A stretch of 64,000 nt of DNA from Latrodectus hesperus (taxonomy: Eukaryota; Arthropoda; Arachnida; Araneae; Theridiidae). This document shows, piece by piece, positions 12,382 through 24,450 of this stretch. The notes below the pieces were generated by a model. That model was not told the DNA's origin, did no database searches, and was given only the letters and a program-made list of their open reading frames with translations. Within the stretch, counting starts at the first letter, position 1. Each line of letters begins with the position of its first letter. Made by a program: the position numbers and the translations under genes. The stretch spans positions 61,232,779-61,296,778 of the forward strand of contig CM075862.1 of NCBI GenBank assembly GCA_037975125.1, written 5' to 3'.

Positions 12382-12581
12382 TGTTAAGGCCTCCGTTCTA
12401 GTATAGGTGGCGCTCCCACTCACCCAAGAGAGGGAGTGGCTTACTCAATTTTGTAAGAGAATAACTGTAACCTGCAGTCGATCTTCCTTTATTCCTTTTT
12501 AATGTTTTGTTTTGTTAAAATAAATGTTTTTGTTAAATTACAATCCACTTAAATTCTTTAGTTAGTAGGATGGCTCCTACA
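12382..12581 (+). mobile_element. Solo LTR with 5-bp target site duplication
   Basis: The 200-bp block begins TGTTAAGGCCTCCG and ends GGATGGCTCCTACA, with TG...CA termini. It is bordered by identical 5-bp direct repeats ATAAA (12377-12381 and 12582-12586). An AATAAA polyadenylation-type signal lies near 12522 and the first third is clearly GC-richer than the surroundings. These are the hallmarks of a solo LTR left by recombination of a BEL/Pao or gypsy provirus. ATAAA is low in complexity, so the duplication alone is weak evidence, but it falls exactly at the TG and CA ends. Confidence 0.72.
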
Positions 12582-12586
12582 ATAAA

Positions 12587-14289
12587 TAATAAACCAAAAA
12601 AGTCTGAAGAATTAATTATAATTTGTAAAAAAGTATTATTATTTTTCTTGCATTTATCAGATCTCTCAAATTTGAAAAACTTTATAATGTAATTTTAAAA
12701 TATTATGCTTAAGAAATTTTATTACTTGTTTATTAAAGCGAAACATTTTCTTTTAAATAATTTGCTGTACTAAAAAATTATTGCATTGAAAAATGACTGA
12801 TATTCAATAATTGTATTCTTTAAAAATTGAATATTTTATTTTAAATAAAAAATATTGAGGAAGTGGTACTTCAGTTAAGAGAACAAATTATTCTGTGGTC
12901 ATTTTGAAGAATGAATTCTCTTATTACTAGGAATTCTCAATTTTATATTACTAATATAATTTAAATAATTCATAGAAATATTTTTTCACTTGACAATATG
13001 AATTCTTTAGTGAATTTAAGTGGTTACTCTAATCGACATGCATTTTTCTTTTTTTTATAAATCTATATATTTTACATGAGACCATGCACTAAATATGTCT
13101 CCATGAAGAAAAAAAATTTTAAGACATAAATTTGAAATGTAGTAATGCCATTTACAATAAATTTTAAAATTTCATTGAATTTTTTCCAAGTCTTTGAATT
13201 TACATTCTGAAAATTCATCGAATTTACATTTCAAGTGAATAAATATGGAAAAACTTCATAAGATGAATAAATATGGAAAAACTGAGTCAATATTACTGAG
13301 ATACTTATTCAACAAAAAATACGTTTGTTATTTTATTTACATTGTGACACGTATTTCTTAAAAGGCCGTCAATTTGTTGACAATCTCTTATAAATGCAAT
13401 TAAAGAATTAAGTGCAGATATGTACTTATAAGTGAGTATTCCTTGATAGAATTTAATTCTATCAAAAATAAGGTTGATATGAAATTATTCATTTTCTGAG
13501 ATGTCTCGTAAATATTCTCTCTAGAAAATTTGTCTTATATGAACTAATGGCAATAATAACTTAATGTCCTGAAAAAAGTAAAATATAAAGCAGAAATATT
13601 CATTTTCACATAAGCTGAAAATGTAAAACTATAATCTTTCTTAAAAATTTTAATAAGTTTATTACGCATTCAGTCGTTACTTTTGGTTCTAGTTTAATTT
13701 TAAAGGAAATATTTTTTATTTTAAATTTCATTTCACTTAAATTTTAGATCAAAATATAAGAAATTAATTATTTTCTGCGAGTAGTTGTATGCAAATATGT
13801 ACTTAACCTTGAACTAGAAAAATATTACAATTATATAGTAATTATATAGATTTTTCATTGAATTTACAAGTGTTATCAGATACCTCACAACTTAAAGTTG
13901 GACTTACAAAAGTATTTGTATAAAACATTTTTCTTAAAACTTTCAAATACATTTTTAAAAATTCCAGGTGGATATTTTATCGACAAACTTTCAGCAATTC
14001 ACATATTTGTATAAGTCATTACATCACTCTGTAAAGCTCATGATGATATTCAATAAAATGTTGTTCCCTCGTATTTGTTTTCCTTGTTGAGAAATATAGC
14101 AAAAATATTATTAAGAAATTTATTGAAATGTACATAAGTTCATAATTATGAATAAAATATTAGAGTATTAAACTCCAAAATTACTTAATAATGATAAGTT
14201 ATCAAACTCTAAATATCAGGTAACGAATATAGATTATATACATTATTATAAATGTTAAATACATAAATAGATCTTAATTTGACGCTCAA
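12587..14289. other. AT-rich non-coding interval
   Basis: No coding frame or element end recognised over about 1.7 kb. Confidence 0.6.
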
Positions 14290-14443
14290 CGGTCCTTTTT
14301 TTTACACACGATGCTAATTAAACCTGGACCTACTATTTAAAATGGATTCCGATCCATTACAAACATCCAAGGTGGGATTCAAATCCACGAACTATTGAAC
14401 CGAAGGCAAGCGCACTAACCATTCGGCTGTCACCTCAGCTGAT
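14290..14443 (-). repeat. tRNA-derived SINE (family 1), minus orientation
   Basis: The reverse complement holds an A box in CAGCCGAATGGTTAGTGCGC and a degenerate B box GGATTTGAATCCC (the intact family member has GGGTTCGAATCCC), followed by the family body word GATCGGAATCC and an A-rich tail (eight A near 14296-14303). It matches the plus-strand copy at 4890-5012 over and beyond the tRNA-like part. Confidence 0.75.
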
Positions 14444-14603
14444 AGGAGCAGAAACTTTCTTAAAAAAATATTGTGTATGATAATTTGTTTACTAATAGAG
14501 TCACGCTTGAAATAATGTATATAATGTTGATCTTTAATCAAGTTTGATTTCAGTTTCTATTTAAAATCAAAATTGTGCGTAATAATTTGAAAACTTATCT
14601 GGG

Positions 14604-15378
<775 letters not shown>

Positions 15379-15601
15379 CTGTTATAAAAACTGCTTTGCC
15401 TTCTGGTCGTATTTCATCACTTAAGAAGTATCTTTTTGTGATGGTAAATGAATACCATGATAAAATTAGAAATAATAATGCATTTGCTAAACTGTAATAA
15501 AATAATGATAAAAATGATGGCAAGATAAGATTCAGTAATTTGAAAAGTAAAGTTGTGCCTATCAGGTGGCCAACAGCGATTAGAAACTCTTTAGCGAACA
15601 T
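15379..15601 (-). CDS. First coding exon of a membrane-anchored short-chain dehydrogenase/reductase (SDR9C-like)
   Basis: The ATG at 15601 opens a 74-codon exon. Residues 5-55 are strongly hydrophobic (one or two membrane segments or an anchor). They are followed by DEIRPEGKAVFIT and the first base of a Gly codon, at which the sequence reads ACAG|GTACGT, a good splice donor (phase 1). GKAVxITG is the start of the Rossmann TGxxxGxG cofactor motif; the remaining GxxxGxG must lie in the next exon. This N-terminal arrangement is typical of retinol/hydroxysteroid dehydrogenase and 3-hydroxybutyrate-dehydrogenase-like SDRs, which oxidise or reduce lipid alcohols using NAD(P). No second exon was recognised at lower coordinates, so intron 1 probably exceeds 15 kb. 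A decayed BEL/Pao element lies about 500 bp upstream of the ATG. Exact substrate is unknown. Confidence 0.72.
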
Positions 15602-16067
15602 GAATATAAGTATGTATATTCGAACTAACTTATTTTAATTAAATAATATTAAAAATCTAACGCAAATTCTCGTTGTATTTATTTTAAATGCTTGAAGAAA
15701 TTATCGAAGCTTGTTTTATTTATCTAAATTGAACATTTAAGCAATAAATGTCTACAACTTGCATTTAAGCTTCTGGCAGAATAATTTAGTTTAACAGAGA
15801 AACACACAAATAAATATGAAAGTCATCAAAACGTCATTTGAACTTCATCGAGACTAATTAATGTCTAGAAACGCAATAAGGTAACTTAAGAGCAAGTTTT
15901 TTCTTATTTTTCTTATTTTCTTTCCTGTTGTTAATGGATTGACTTAGTCTAGAAGAAATAGTTAACAGTATTAACTATAACTTCCTCGTAAGATATTTTA
16001 CCTATTGTCAGGAGGTGATGAAATAGTAAGTATTATATAGTTAAATACATAATTTCCAAGATATTGC
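15602..16067 (-). promoter_or_regulatory. Upstream region of the SDR exon (5' UTR/promoter expected here)
   Basis: About 470 bp separate the SDR start codon from the retroelement remnant. No clear TATA or initiator could be assigned; an upstream non-coding exon farther away is equally possible. Confidence 0.3.
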
Positions 16068-16102
16068 ATTAAATTTGGCGACATTATATCGCCAAATTTA
16101 AT
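16068..16102. repeat. Perfect palindrome (14-bp arms, 7-nt loop)
   Basis: ATTAAATTTGGCGA, loop cattata, TCGCCAAATTTAAT. It lies exactly at the 5' boundary of recognisable BEL/Pao coding sequence, so it may mark a rearrangement breakpoint. Confidence 0.9.
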
Positions 16103-17830
16103 GGTCACATTATCCATGACATAGTAATCCTGCTGATTTTATTTCAAGAGAACTGAAGGTAGAAGAGCTGAAAGAAAATGAACTATTGTAGCATGGACCA
16201 TCTTGGCTTTTACAACCGAAAGATAATTGGCCTTCACGGAAATTCAGTATATTTAATAAGGAAGATTTAGAACTTAGGAAGAACGTGGTCATCAAGGATT
16301 GTATAGCAAAAAATTCTGAATAATTAAAGTTGGAAAATTACAGTAATATCCTGAGAGCCATTAGAGTCATTGCATTAGTGAAACGCTTTATTGACAAAGC
16401 AAGAAAAAGAACTGATGAAAAAGGAACCCTCACTGCAGATGAATTGCAAGATGCAGATAAAATTTTAATTAAAAAAAACAAAAAAACATCTAGCGGAACA
16501 ACTTTTTTACAGAAATCTATGCACTTCAAAAAAAAACCTATTGCCAGAAATTCAAACTTATATAGTTTTTTTAGCTCCTTATTTACATGAAGATAATATA
16601 CCGAGATCAAAGGAAGAATTGAAGAAGGGGAATACACCTATGATGAAAAATATCTAATTGTCTTACCACGAAATTCAAAGTTTACTGAATTGTTGATTAG
16701 AGAAAAACATGATAAGGTCCTACATAGCAGAGTCACGGCTACTTTAGTTGAGATCAGAAAAGGGTATTAGATTCCTAAAATGAAGACACAATTGGTGAAG
16801 AGAATTCTAAGGAACTGTTTAATTTGTAGAAATATTTGGCAAAACCAGCGAATCAACTAACTGCACAGTTACCAAAGGATAGAATAAATGAAACCCCTCC
16901 TTTCACCATTTGTGGAATCGACTTCGCTGGACCAATTTTCGTGAAAAATGACGACAACTTCCATAGGCTATGTAGCTTTGTTCACGTTTGCTGTAACACG
17001 TGCCATACATTTAGAATTGGTATCCAGCTTATCAACAGAAAGCCTTTTTTTAGCTTTTAAAAGATTTCATTCAAGACGTGGTGTTCCGAAAATTAAATCC
17101 ATTCCGACAATGTAAAGACTTTTAAACGTGCTGCCTATGAACTTTAAAAAATATATCGTGTGTGTGTTCTAAAAGATACCAAATTTTAAGATTTAATAGC
17201 TGCCCAAAATATTACTTTGAAATTTATTATTGAATGTGCGCCATGGTGGGGAGGTTTCTAAAAAGGCTAGTTAAATCCGTTAAGGATCCACTTAGAAAGA
17301 CACTCGAAAGAGCTCTGCTTACGTTTGAAGAATTTACGACAGTATTAGCAGAAATTGAAGCTGTTATAAATGAAAGACAATTTCCCTTTGTATCGGATGA
17401 ATTCGGAGAATTTTTCCCATTAACCCCAAACCATTTTTTGAGATTTGGGAAAGAAAATTTAGAACTACCCATTAGTTCGCTGGAATTAGAAAATAAAGTC
17501 TCAACAAAGGATATTTTAACTAAAAGGAAGGTTTATCAAGCTCGAATACTAAAACAATGGATTAAGTGGAAGAATCAATATTTGTTACGTCTAGGAAACA
17601 CTAACTACTTGAAAGCCCCTGTAGTACATCAAGATTTGAAGATTGGAGACAGTATTATTAGAAGGAACGGAAAAATTAAAATTGTTGTGGGACTTAGCAG
17701 TAATTAAAGAATTTATAAAAGGCAGAGATGGACATGTGAGAGCTGCTATTGTCAAACTGTAAAAACGGATAACCTCAGAAGACCCATAAAACTCCTTTAC
17801 TCATTGGAGCTAAAGAGTGACTCTAACTAA
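16102..17830 (+). pseudogene. Degenerate BEL/Pao retrotransposon pol (RNase H end and integrase)
   Basis: Plus-strand similarity starts with W.HYP..SNPADFISR at 16102 (end of RNase H) and HGPSWLLQPKDNWP, the BEL/Pao hallmark. It continues with the integrase zinc finger (EKHDKVLH ... CLICR, about 16700-16835), the catalytic-core start CGIDFAGPIFVKN (about 16910), an RGVPK segment with the second acidic region damaged, then a GRFLKRLVKSVKDPLRKTL region (about 17245) and INERQF...PLTPNHFLRFG. It ends with KTDNLRRPIKLLYSLE and a stop at 17828-17830. Repeated stops and frameshifts show it is dead. The 5' half (LTR, gag, protease, RT) is missing. Confidence 0.9.
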
Positions 17831-18159
17831 AATTAAATAGGACTCTGTTTATTCATTCTTGAACTCTAACATTTGATTTTGTGCCCAAAGTTTAAAAATT
17901 ATTCATGCTAATTTGATCTGTATTAATATGCTTTTTTTCCTCTTTATTTAGTAGAATAACATTTGTTTATTTGATTTATTTGCTTTTATAGAAACCCTTT
18001 TATGTAATTAACTAGGTTGTTTTCTTATTTAACTCTTCGATAAGTAATTGAACCAAATTTACTTCTATTGTTTGAAATTTGTAAAATTTATTGTTGAAAT
18101 TTATGTTTTTCTTTGAATTTGATATCAGATGAGAACTTTTAACAGAGTTCCATGGGGAG
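17831..18159 (+). other. 3' untranslated part of the BEL/Pao remnant
   Basis: AT-rich stretch between the pol stop and a polypurine tract (CATGGGGAG) at 18151-18159 that would prime plus-strand synthesis directly before the LTR. Confidence 0.5.
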
Positions 18160-18693
18160 TGTGAAATAATCCCATCGCAGTGCTGAGAGCGCCATCTGTA
18201 AAGAAGAAACAGTTGATGATTTTCATCGAATGTGTAAACACGTATTTTGATTCTGTCGATAGGAATTAATAATTCCTAATGTCTTTTAGGTATAAAATGA
18301 AGTATAGAGAAGGCAGTGGTACACAAACAGACATGTTTAATGACAACAGACAATTACAACATAAGTAATTACAATAAAATAATAACATTAAAGAACATTT
18401 CCGATGATACGCAAGAGAGTCGACACATCTACTCTCAAGCAAGGCAGAAAGACGTCTGACCAGAATATGCACCGTTTGACCACTAGAGAGCGCACATTTT
18501 CTCAAGTCAGGAGGATCTATTCTGTAGAGAGGGTAAAAGCAGAGACAATGATAATCTTATATCCTAATAATGTCAATATGATTAGAATTCGATTAATTGT
18601 TAGTTAGTGTTTATCTATAGCTGTTGTGTATCATTTGAGTTTTATTAAAATTTTAAAATAGAAACTAGACCACGATCACTCGATTCTTTTACA
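18160..18693 (+). mobile_element. Probable 3' LTR of the BEL/Pao remnant
   Basis: TGTGAAATAATCCCATCGC begins immediately after the purine tract. A TATAAAA box lies at 18291-18297 and an AATAAA signal at about 18373, in the order expected for U3-R-U5. The end is placed at ...GATTCTTTTACA on the basis of a terminal CA, but without a second LTR in the window the 3' limit is uncertain. Confidence 0.6.
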
Positions 18694-19477
18694 GATGTGC
18701 TTCTCATTCATCATATCACTGTCAGCAAACTATATTGAACCAGTAAGGGCTCACTCTAACAATCTCAGTCTAATAATTTAATCCGTACCAAAAGTATTGC
18801 ATACAAAATTCTGCCTATTTATATACAAATGAACTTATTTTGACCTACCACGCATGATCTATATTGTTTTTATATAAATCGAGGCGTATAGTGCCTTGTA
18901 ATACATTTTCTCTCATGAATTTATAATTTCAAGCTAACTCATTTGTAGATCCTATAATATGAATAATTTGCAATCTTTTCATAACGTATCACAAAATAGA
19001 ACGAAACGTAAAAATCAATTTTCTTGGCAACGTACATGACTTATGCTTAATCAGGACTAATAATAGGAAATAAATTGGTATATCTCATAAGGAACTTTTC
19101 ACAGTTCTATGCACCAATGCAGTACAAATGTGGGGAGAATTTTTTCCTTTACTATAAATTTTGATATGGTAGAACCATAAAAATTTCTACTGATTACTCC
19201 TTTTATTTGTTAACAATTTATGTATTGATGAGGAAATTTTTTCTAATTTTCTTGTAAAGATAATGAAGTAACATTAACTTATTACTCCTCACAAACTTCA
19301 TACTAATGACATTGCTGCATTTGAGCTGCTTATTATCTTTCGCAATTAGATACACAAACTCAGAATAAATGTGAGAAGGAAATTTTTCTTCATTATTCGT
19401 TATATTTTGATATACATCAAATTTTTCTATTTGACATCAAATTTTTGCAATTTGATGTAATTTTTTCAGCTGAATTC
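18694..19477. other. AT-rich non-coding interval
   Basis: Nothing recognised. Confidence 0.6.
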
Positions 19478-19599
19478 AAAATATTTTTTATGCCATATCT
19501 TTAAAAAAAAACTCTTCAAAAGTAACCAAATTGGTTCGAAAATATTTTTTATGCCATATCTTTAAAAAAAATCTCTTTAAAAGTAACCAAATTGGTTCG
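19478..19599 (+). repeat. Two-copy tandem duplication, 61-bp unit
   Basis: Units at 19478-19538 and 19539-19599 both contain ATTTTTTATGCCATATCT and AGTAACCAAATTGGTTCG with few differences, implying recent duplication. Confidence 0.92.
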
Positions 19600-20880
19600 A
19601 TACATGTTAACAATCAATCTTTTGCTAGTTGGACAATTTGTTTATACCCAATATAAGAAAATGTAGATCATTTAAGATCTCTTTTGAGAAACAAAAATAG
19701 AAAATAAGCAATTGTTATATTAATATTTTATTATGATCTTTAAGCATGATGAAAGTGTGATTAAAAGTTAAATAATGATAAATATGTAAGCATTATTAAT
19801 TTTATATGTTTGTAGGTTTTTGGAAAATATAATAAAACCTGTATTACTGATTGCACAGTATAAAAAATTTACAAAATGTATATTGCTTGTGAGTGAAACT
19901 GATCGAAAATGAATATACATTATTTTAAAGATATTTAATTTTAACTTTATATAATTTATATTTTTTAGTTTTTCTTGTTTTGAAAGGTTTTTCTTAAATT
20001 GCATTTTCATACTTAAATTTTCACCTTTAATACCCGAGTCTTCCCAAATTGTATAGTAGTAAAAATGAATAAGGCATAGATACATTGAAAATATACAATA
20101 AAATAATTTTCAGAATTGTATGAAAAAAAAATATTTTATGGTAAGGAAATTTTACAGCCAAGTTGTGAAATAAATAGAATTTTTAATGGTTGAGTTGGAA
20201 ACAAAATTATAATCAAAGTTATTTTTTTTATTGTTATGAGATAATATTCTAATAAAATTGATTTATTTGAATTATATGCTCAGATAAATATTTCATAATT
20301 TATTGAAATTAAAATTTTAACATATCCAAATTTCTTTTTAATTGGTAAAGAAGCAATAAGCTAATATGCTTGTCAAATATTCATCAAATTTTTGTAAGCA
20401 TCCAAAACTAATCAGTTTCATGATGCTCTATACAGATGAATTTCATTATTATTTCTACCATGACAATTCAAACTATTTTTGTGAATTTACTAGCCGCATA
20501 TAGAAATTTTGAGCCTAAGACAGTTTTGCTGCCTGCGAAGCGTTACAGAATGTTATTTTATTTATTAACTTTCAAATGACAAGTCACCTAAGCCATTTGA
20601 TATGGTCGCTATGTTTTGAGTGATAGAATCCAAGATCACAGAAAACTAACTCGACAGCTGAATCTTGCGTATCTGTTTTCTACAAATAAATCCGTCAGGA
20701 GGATTTTTATGAAATTTTCTCTTTTAAGAGACATGTGAATAATGCCCACAATTTATATAAAATCTACCTGAAAAGCAATAATTTGAAGTTGTGATTTCAT
20801 AGCCTGGCAACCAATTTCAACTCCTTAAGTTATCGGCTAAGAGCAAAACAAGCGCGATGATCGGATACACAATGTGACTG
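19600..20880. other. AT-rich non-coding interval
   Basis: Nothing recognised. The last few hundred bases (20510-20880) are GC-richer and could belong to a dispersed repeat. Confidence 0.5.
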
Positions 20881-20903
20881 TGACGTAAATAAAAAGTGTT
20901 ATC

Positions 20904-20911
20904 TGACGTCA
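20904..20911. promoter_or_regulatory. CRE-like palindrome TGACGTCA
   Basis: Full CREB/ATF consensus octamer, with a half site TGACGTAA at 20881. Two further full copies occur at 21736 and 21756. No adjacent gene start is visible, so a regulatory function is only possible. Confidence 0.35.
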
Positions 20912-21097
20912 TAGATATTTTAAGCCAATGAGAATTTGCTTGTATTCTGGTTCCATTTCCTATCAACTCCCAAATCTTGTTTACTTATTTTTCATTGCTT
21001 ACAAATATTTAATTTTTCTGCGCAACACATTTAAGCAATTGCATCACTATCCTCAACAATGTAAGCATGAATAAAGATCAATTTTCTTCAATTAATA

Positions 21098-21098
<1 letters not shown>

Positions 21099-21184
<86 letters not shown>
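21099..21184. repeat. (TA)n microsatellite, about 86 bp
   Basis: Uninterrupted TA dinucleotides. Confidence 0.95.
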
Positions 21185-21190
<6 letters not shown>

Positions 21191-21735
21191 GTAAATTTCA
21201 AATTTTTGTAATATCAAATATTTGCAATTAAACAATTAAATTGTTAATAATTTCAACGTAACAGCAATAAGTATTTACAGGAAATATTCAATTATATGAA
21301 AATTTGGCTTTGTTTATTAGTCTCAATATAAATTTTATATTTCCTGTTACAATCTTTTGAAAAGTTTCAGCAAACTTATGGGAAATTTCTTTATTTACTT
21401 GACTTCTTTTGTATTTATGGAAATAAGAACTGTCTTAAGAGTCCCAAATCTACTGGTTGTCTATATAAATGAAAAAAAATTACTGAACAACTGAAGAGTG
21501 CAAAAATTTTTAAATTACAAATAACTATATGTTCTAAAAAATTTAAATTACCTCAATAAAGATTTATAATTCCTCCTCTTCAGTTGAAAATTTGTAATTT
21601 ACTTCCATTTCAAATTTCTAGCACGAGGAATAAGGCCTAAAATCGAACACTCCAATTAAAGCTGTCGCGCTCAACGTTGCCAAATATTTCAAACCTGCTT
21701 GAAATCCAAAATCGTCATGCACTCCACCCATTTTC

Positions 21736-21763
21736 TGACGTCACTACGACATAAATGACGTCA
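21736..21763. promoter_or_regulatory. Pair of CRE-like palindromes TGACGTCA, 20 bp apart
   Basis: Full octamers at 21736-21743 and 21756-21763, inside a GC-richer island (about 21650-21840). Twenty base pairs is about two helical turns, which would place both sites on one face. The island also resembles, in inverted orientation, the segment around 20850-20915, so a repeat origin is possible. Confidence 0.4.
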
Positions 21764-21839
21764 TTCAATCGGATGTGTTTCACTCGCGACGCTTAGATCA
21801 TCGCATACGACACAATGCGAGTGATTATCGGCGCATTTG

Positions 21840-23921
21840 CGCTCAGCCATCCATTTCAATATTGTCAATATATAAATACCCTCAGTTACACCACTGAAAT
21901 TTTTTACAAATGCTACATTTTTGTGTAAGCATAACAATTTGACATCGCCTACTAAGTAGCATAAACAGCAAAAATCTATTAAAATATATTTAATACAAGC
22001 TGTGTGCATCAATACCTTTTGAGAGGACTTTCCAGATAGTGAAACACATTCAAATTTTATAGGAAAGGAAATTCGGAAAATAGTAAACCCATCTTAATTC
22101 ACGTATTTTTACACAAATGCAGAAAGGCAAAGCATCCATTCGCCGTTGTTCAACAGTGCTTAGGACTGAATCCAACCTTTTTTTTAAGAAAAGAGCAATT
22201 TTACTATTCAGACATGGAAGCATACACGTATAAGCATAAAAATGCCTAATTTAAAGTCTTCCTCTCTTGGTGGCAATTATATTACATTTGCTACATCAAA
22301 TCTTATCATAAACAAAATGATACAGCATAACGCTCATTATCTTAATCAGCATTTGGGCTTCATTACATCTGAATATAACTCGGGTCTTAAGTTTTATGTT
22401 CAAGTTATTCGGTAGGACATATTGAATCGGTTCCACTATTAGACGAATTTGAGACAGGAATCAGTCTTTAATTCGTTTTATTCTTGTTCAAATTCTCTTT
22501 TAAAATGGCACTTCATCTCTGAGGCATTTCTTTTGGGAGTCTATGTCCATAGAATATTGATGGTGCAATTATTTGAAACGTGAGTAACTGTTTATCTCAT
22601 TTTCAGTCATAAATAATTTCAAGTAACAACTATTTGGCTTAGAGCAGTAAGGAAATTTCTCATTTTCAATTATTCACTATTCAAGGGAAAACTCGATCAT
22701 GTTTTCAGATCAATTTAAACACACATTCAAAGTAATTCCATATCATTACGTGAATATTTCTTCTCGAATTCTTAGCTTATTAAATAAAGCAAGAAACAAG
22801 AGATTGGCTTGATTGAGATTATAAAGCTCTAAAATGAGAAAAAAAATTTTTTTCTTCTTTTCATAGTTTGTTCTAGGTTTAAAAGATTACATTTTTGTAT
22901 TCTATAAAAGATGCATATAAGTGTATTTGTATATTCTTAAATATAATTGTTTTTAACTTAATATTTCAGTTCTCAAATGCCTTTATAATATGAAAGGAGA
23001 CGGTAGAATTTTCTGAAAATTATAAAACTGATTTTTTTTCTTATAAGAATGCTGAAAAACTTCAACTCTTTTATTTTTCATTGATAAAAAGGGTAAAAAG
23101 TATGACAGCATATTGCATATGCGTGCATGTGTCTGTCTTATGTTAGAGAATAAAAAGCTTAAAAAATACATTTAATTATTTATATGCTTACATACAGCTT
23201 TAATTATTTATTCAAACATGTGAATACAAAATTATAAATGTACAATAGTATTATGTCTACGACCTATCACTCATGACTTCCTATGCTTATTGTATATGAC
23301 GAACAAACAAATCAACTTTACATTAAAAATCTCAAACAGAAAATAGAGCCACAGCATATATAAACAATATGTATCTTAAAGAAATTCCTTCGAAAAATAT
23401 ATATTATATCAAGATCATGCAGGTTGTTGAAACCAGATCATCAACTTGGATATTTGGGAATGAGAAAGCTGAAGTTCTCTTGGATTTTAATGAAAGTTTC
23501 TTTAAGTCTTTTTTCTTAGTAAGAGTAATTTTTTTAAACAATGACATTCGATACCAAAATTTTAAAAAAATTAAAAGGAAATAATGTAATTCAAGGGAAC
23601 TGCACTTGTTCTTATTGGAGGACAGACAATCACAAGTAAATAGAATAGACCAAAAAAAAAATAGTAAGGCAACTCTAATATTTAGGCAGGCTCAAGTAGC
23701 CTGAGGATATAGTTGCTCTGGTTGATAAGAGCAGCTTTCTAGAGTTATCCTTTTCAGTGTGTATGGATAGCATTTTTAGATTTTGAAAAAGTTTCTGAAG
23801 ACATTTTTTTTAAATATTCAATTTTTAAATAAAGTTTATCATGCCACTGTTGACACTTCGTGACATACGAATAAGAAATTAAAATGTTTTGCAAATTTAT
23901 ACATTTGTTTTTATATATATA
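21840..23921. other. AT-rich non-coding interval
   Basis: No gene recognised. The stretch 23590-23760 is slightly GC-richer without identifiable content. Confidence 0.55.
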
Positions 23922-24097
23922 CACAGTTGGACAATTGCTAAGGACGGATAACACAATCATAGCAACCACAAAATGAAAGGAAGCAAAATGTGGAAAATTA
24001 GAAAAAGTTAAATATAAATAAAATTAAAATAATTTTATACAGTAAGAAGAAGTATGTGTATATGCAAAATTTTTTCCACGTCTGTTCATCACGTGAT

Positions 24098-24329
24098 TTA
24101 TTTATTTATTTATTACATTACATAACATATATTCAGACTTGTATGCTTGATTCTTGAGATCCGCTTGTAAGTCTTCGTCGATAATGGGACAAATAGCACA
24201 ATGACAGATGTACAACCACAGAAGAATAACGAAGAAAACACCCAGGGCCACGGTGGGAATCGAACCCACACTCCTACGCTCTCAAGCGATTAGCGGTGAT
24301 GCTTTAGACCACTCAGCCACGGAGCGCCC
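24098..24329 (-). repeat. tRNA-derived SINE (family 2) with 13-bp target site duplications
   Basis: On the minus strand it starts GGGCGCTCCG, has a perfect A box TGGCTGAGTGG and B box GGTTCGATTCC, and ends in an (AATA)n-like tail (TTTA repeats at 24098-24113 on the plus strand). It is bounded by identical TTCATCACGTGAT repeats at 24085-24097 and 24330-24342, so the insertion is clear-cut. It lies in the 5' untranslated part of the Tc1 element, upstream of the transposase ATG. It differs from the family at 4890 and 14290. Its tRNA-like head resembles a Ser/Leu-type tRNA but lacks closing stems for a functional tRNA. Confidence 0.93.
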
Positions 24330-24450
24330 TTCATCACGTGATAGCGTTCTTAAGAGCTTTAAAGGTTTTGACGCGTGTGGACAGTTGTTGCTTCTAGTCT
24401 AGTCAAAGTTTTACAAGAAAGATTTGATAGACGAACTTGAAATTTTTGGC

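Noticed and set aside
24240..24330. Possible functional tRNA gene
   Set aside because: A and B boxes are good, but it continues into a SINE body with an (AATA)n tail and is bounded by 13-bp target duplications, so it is a SINE.
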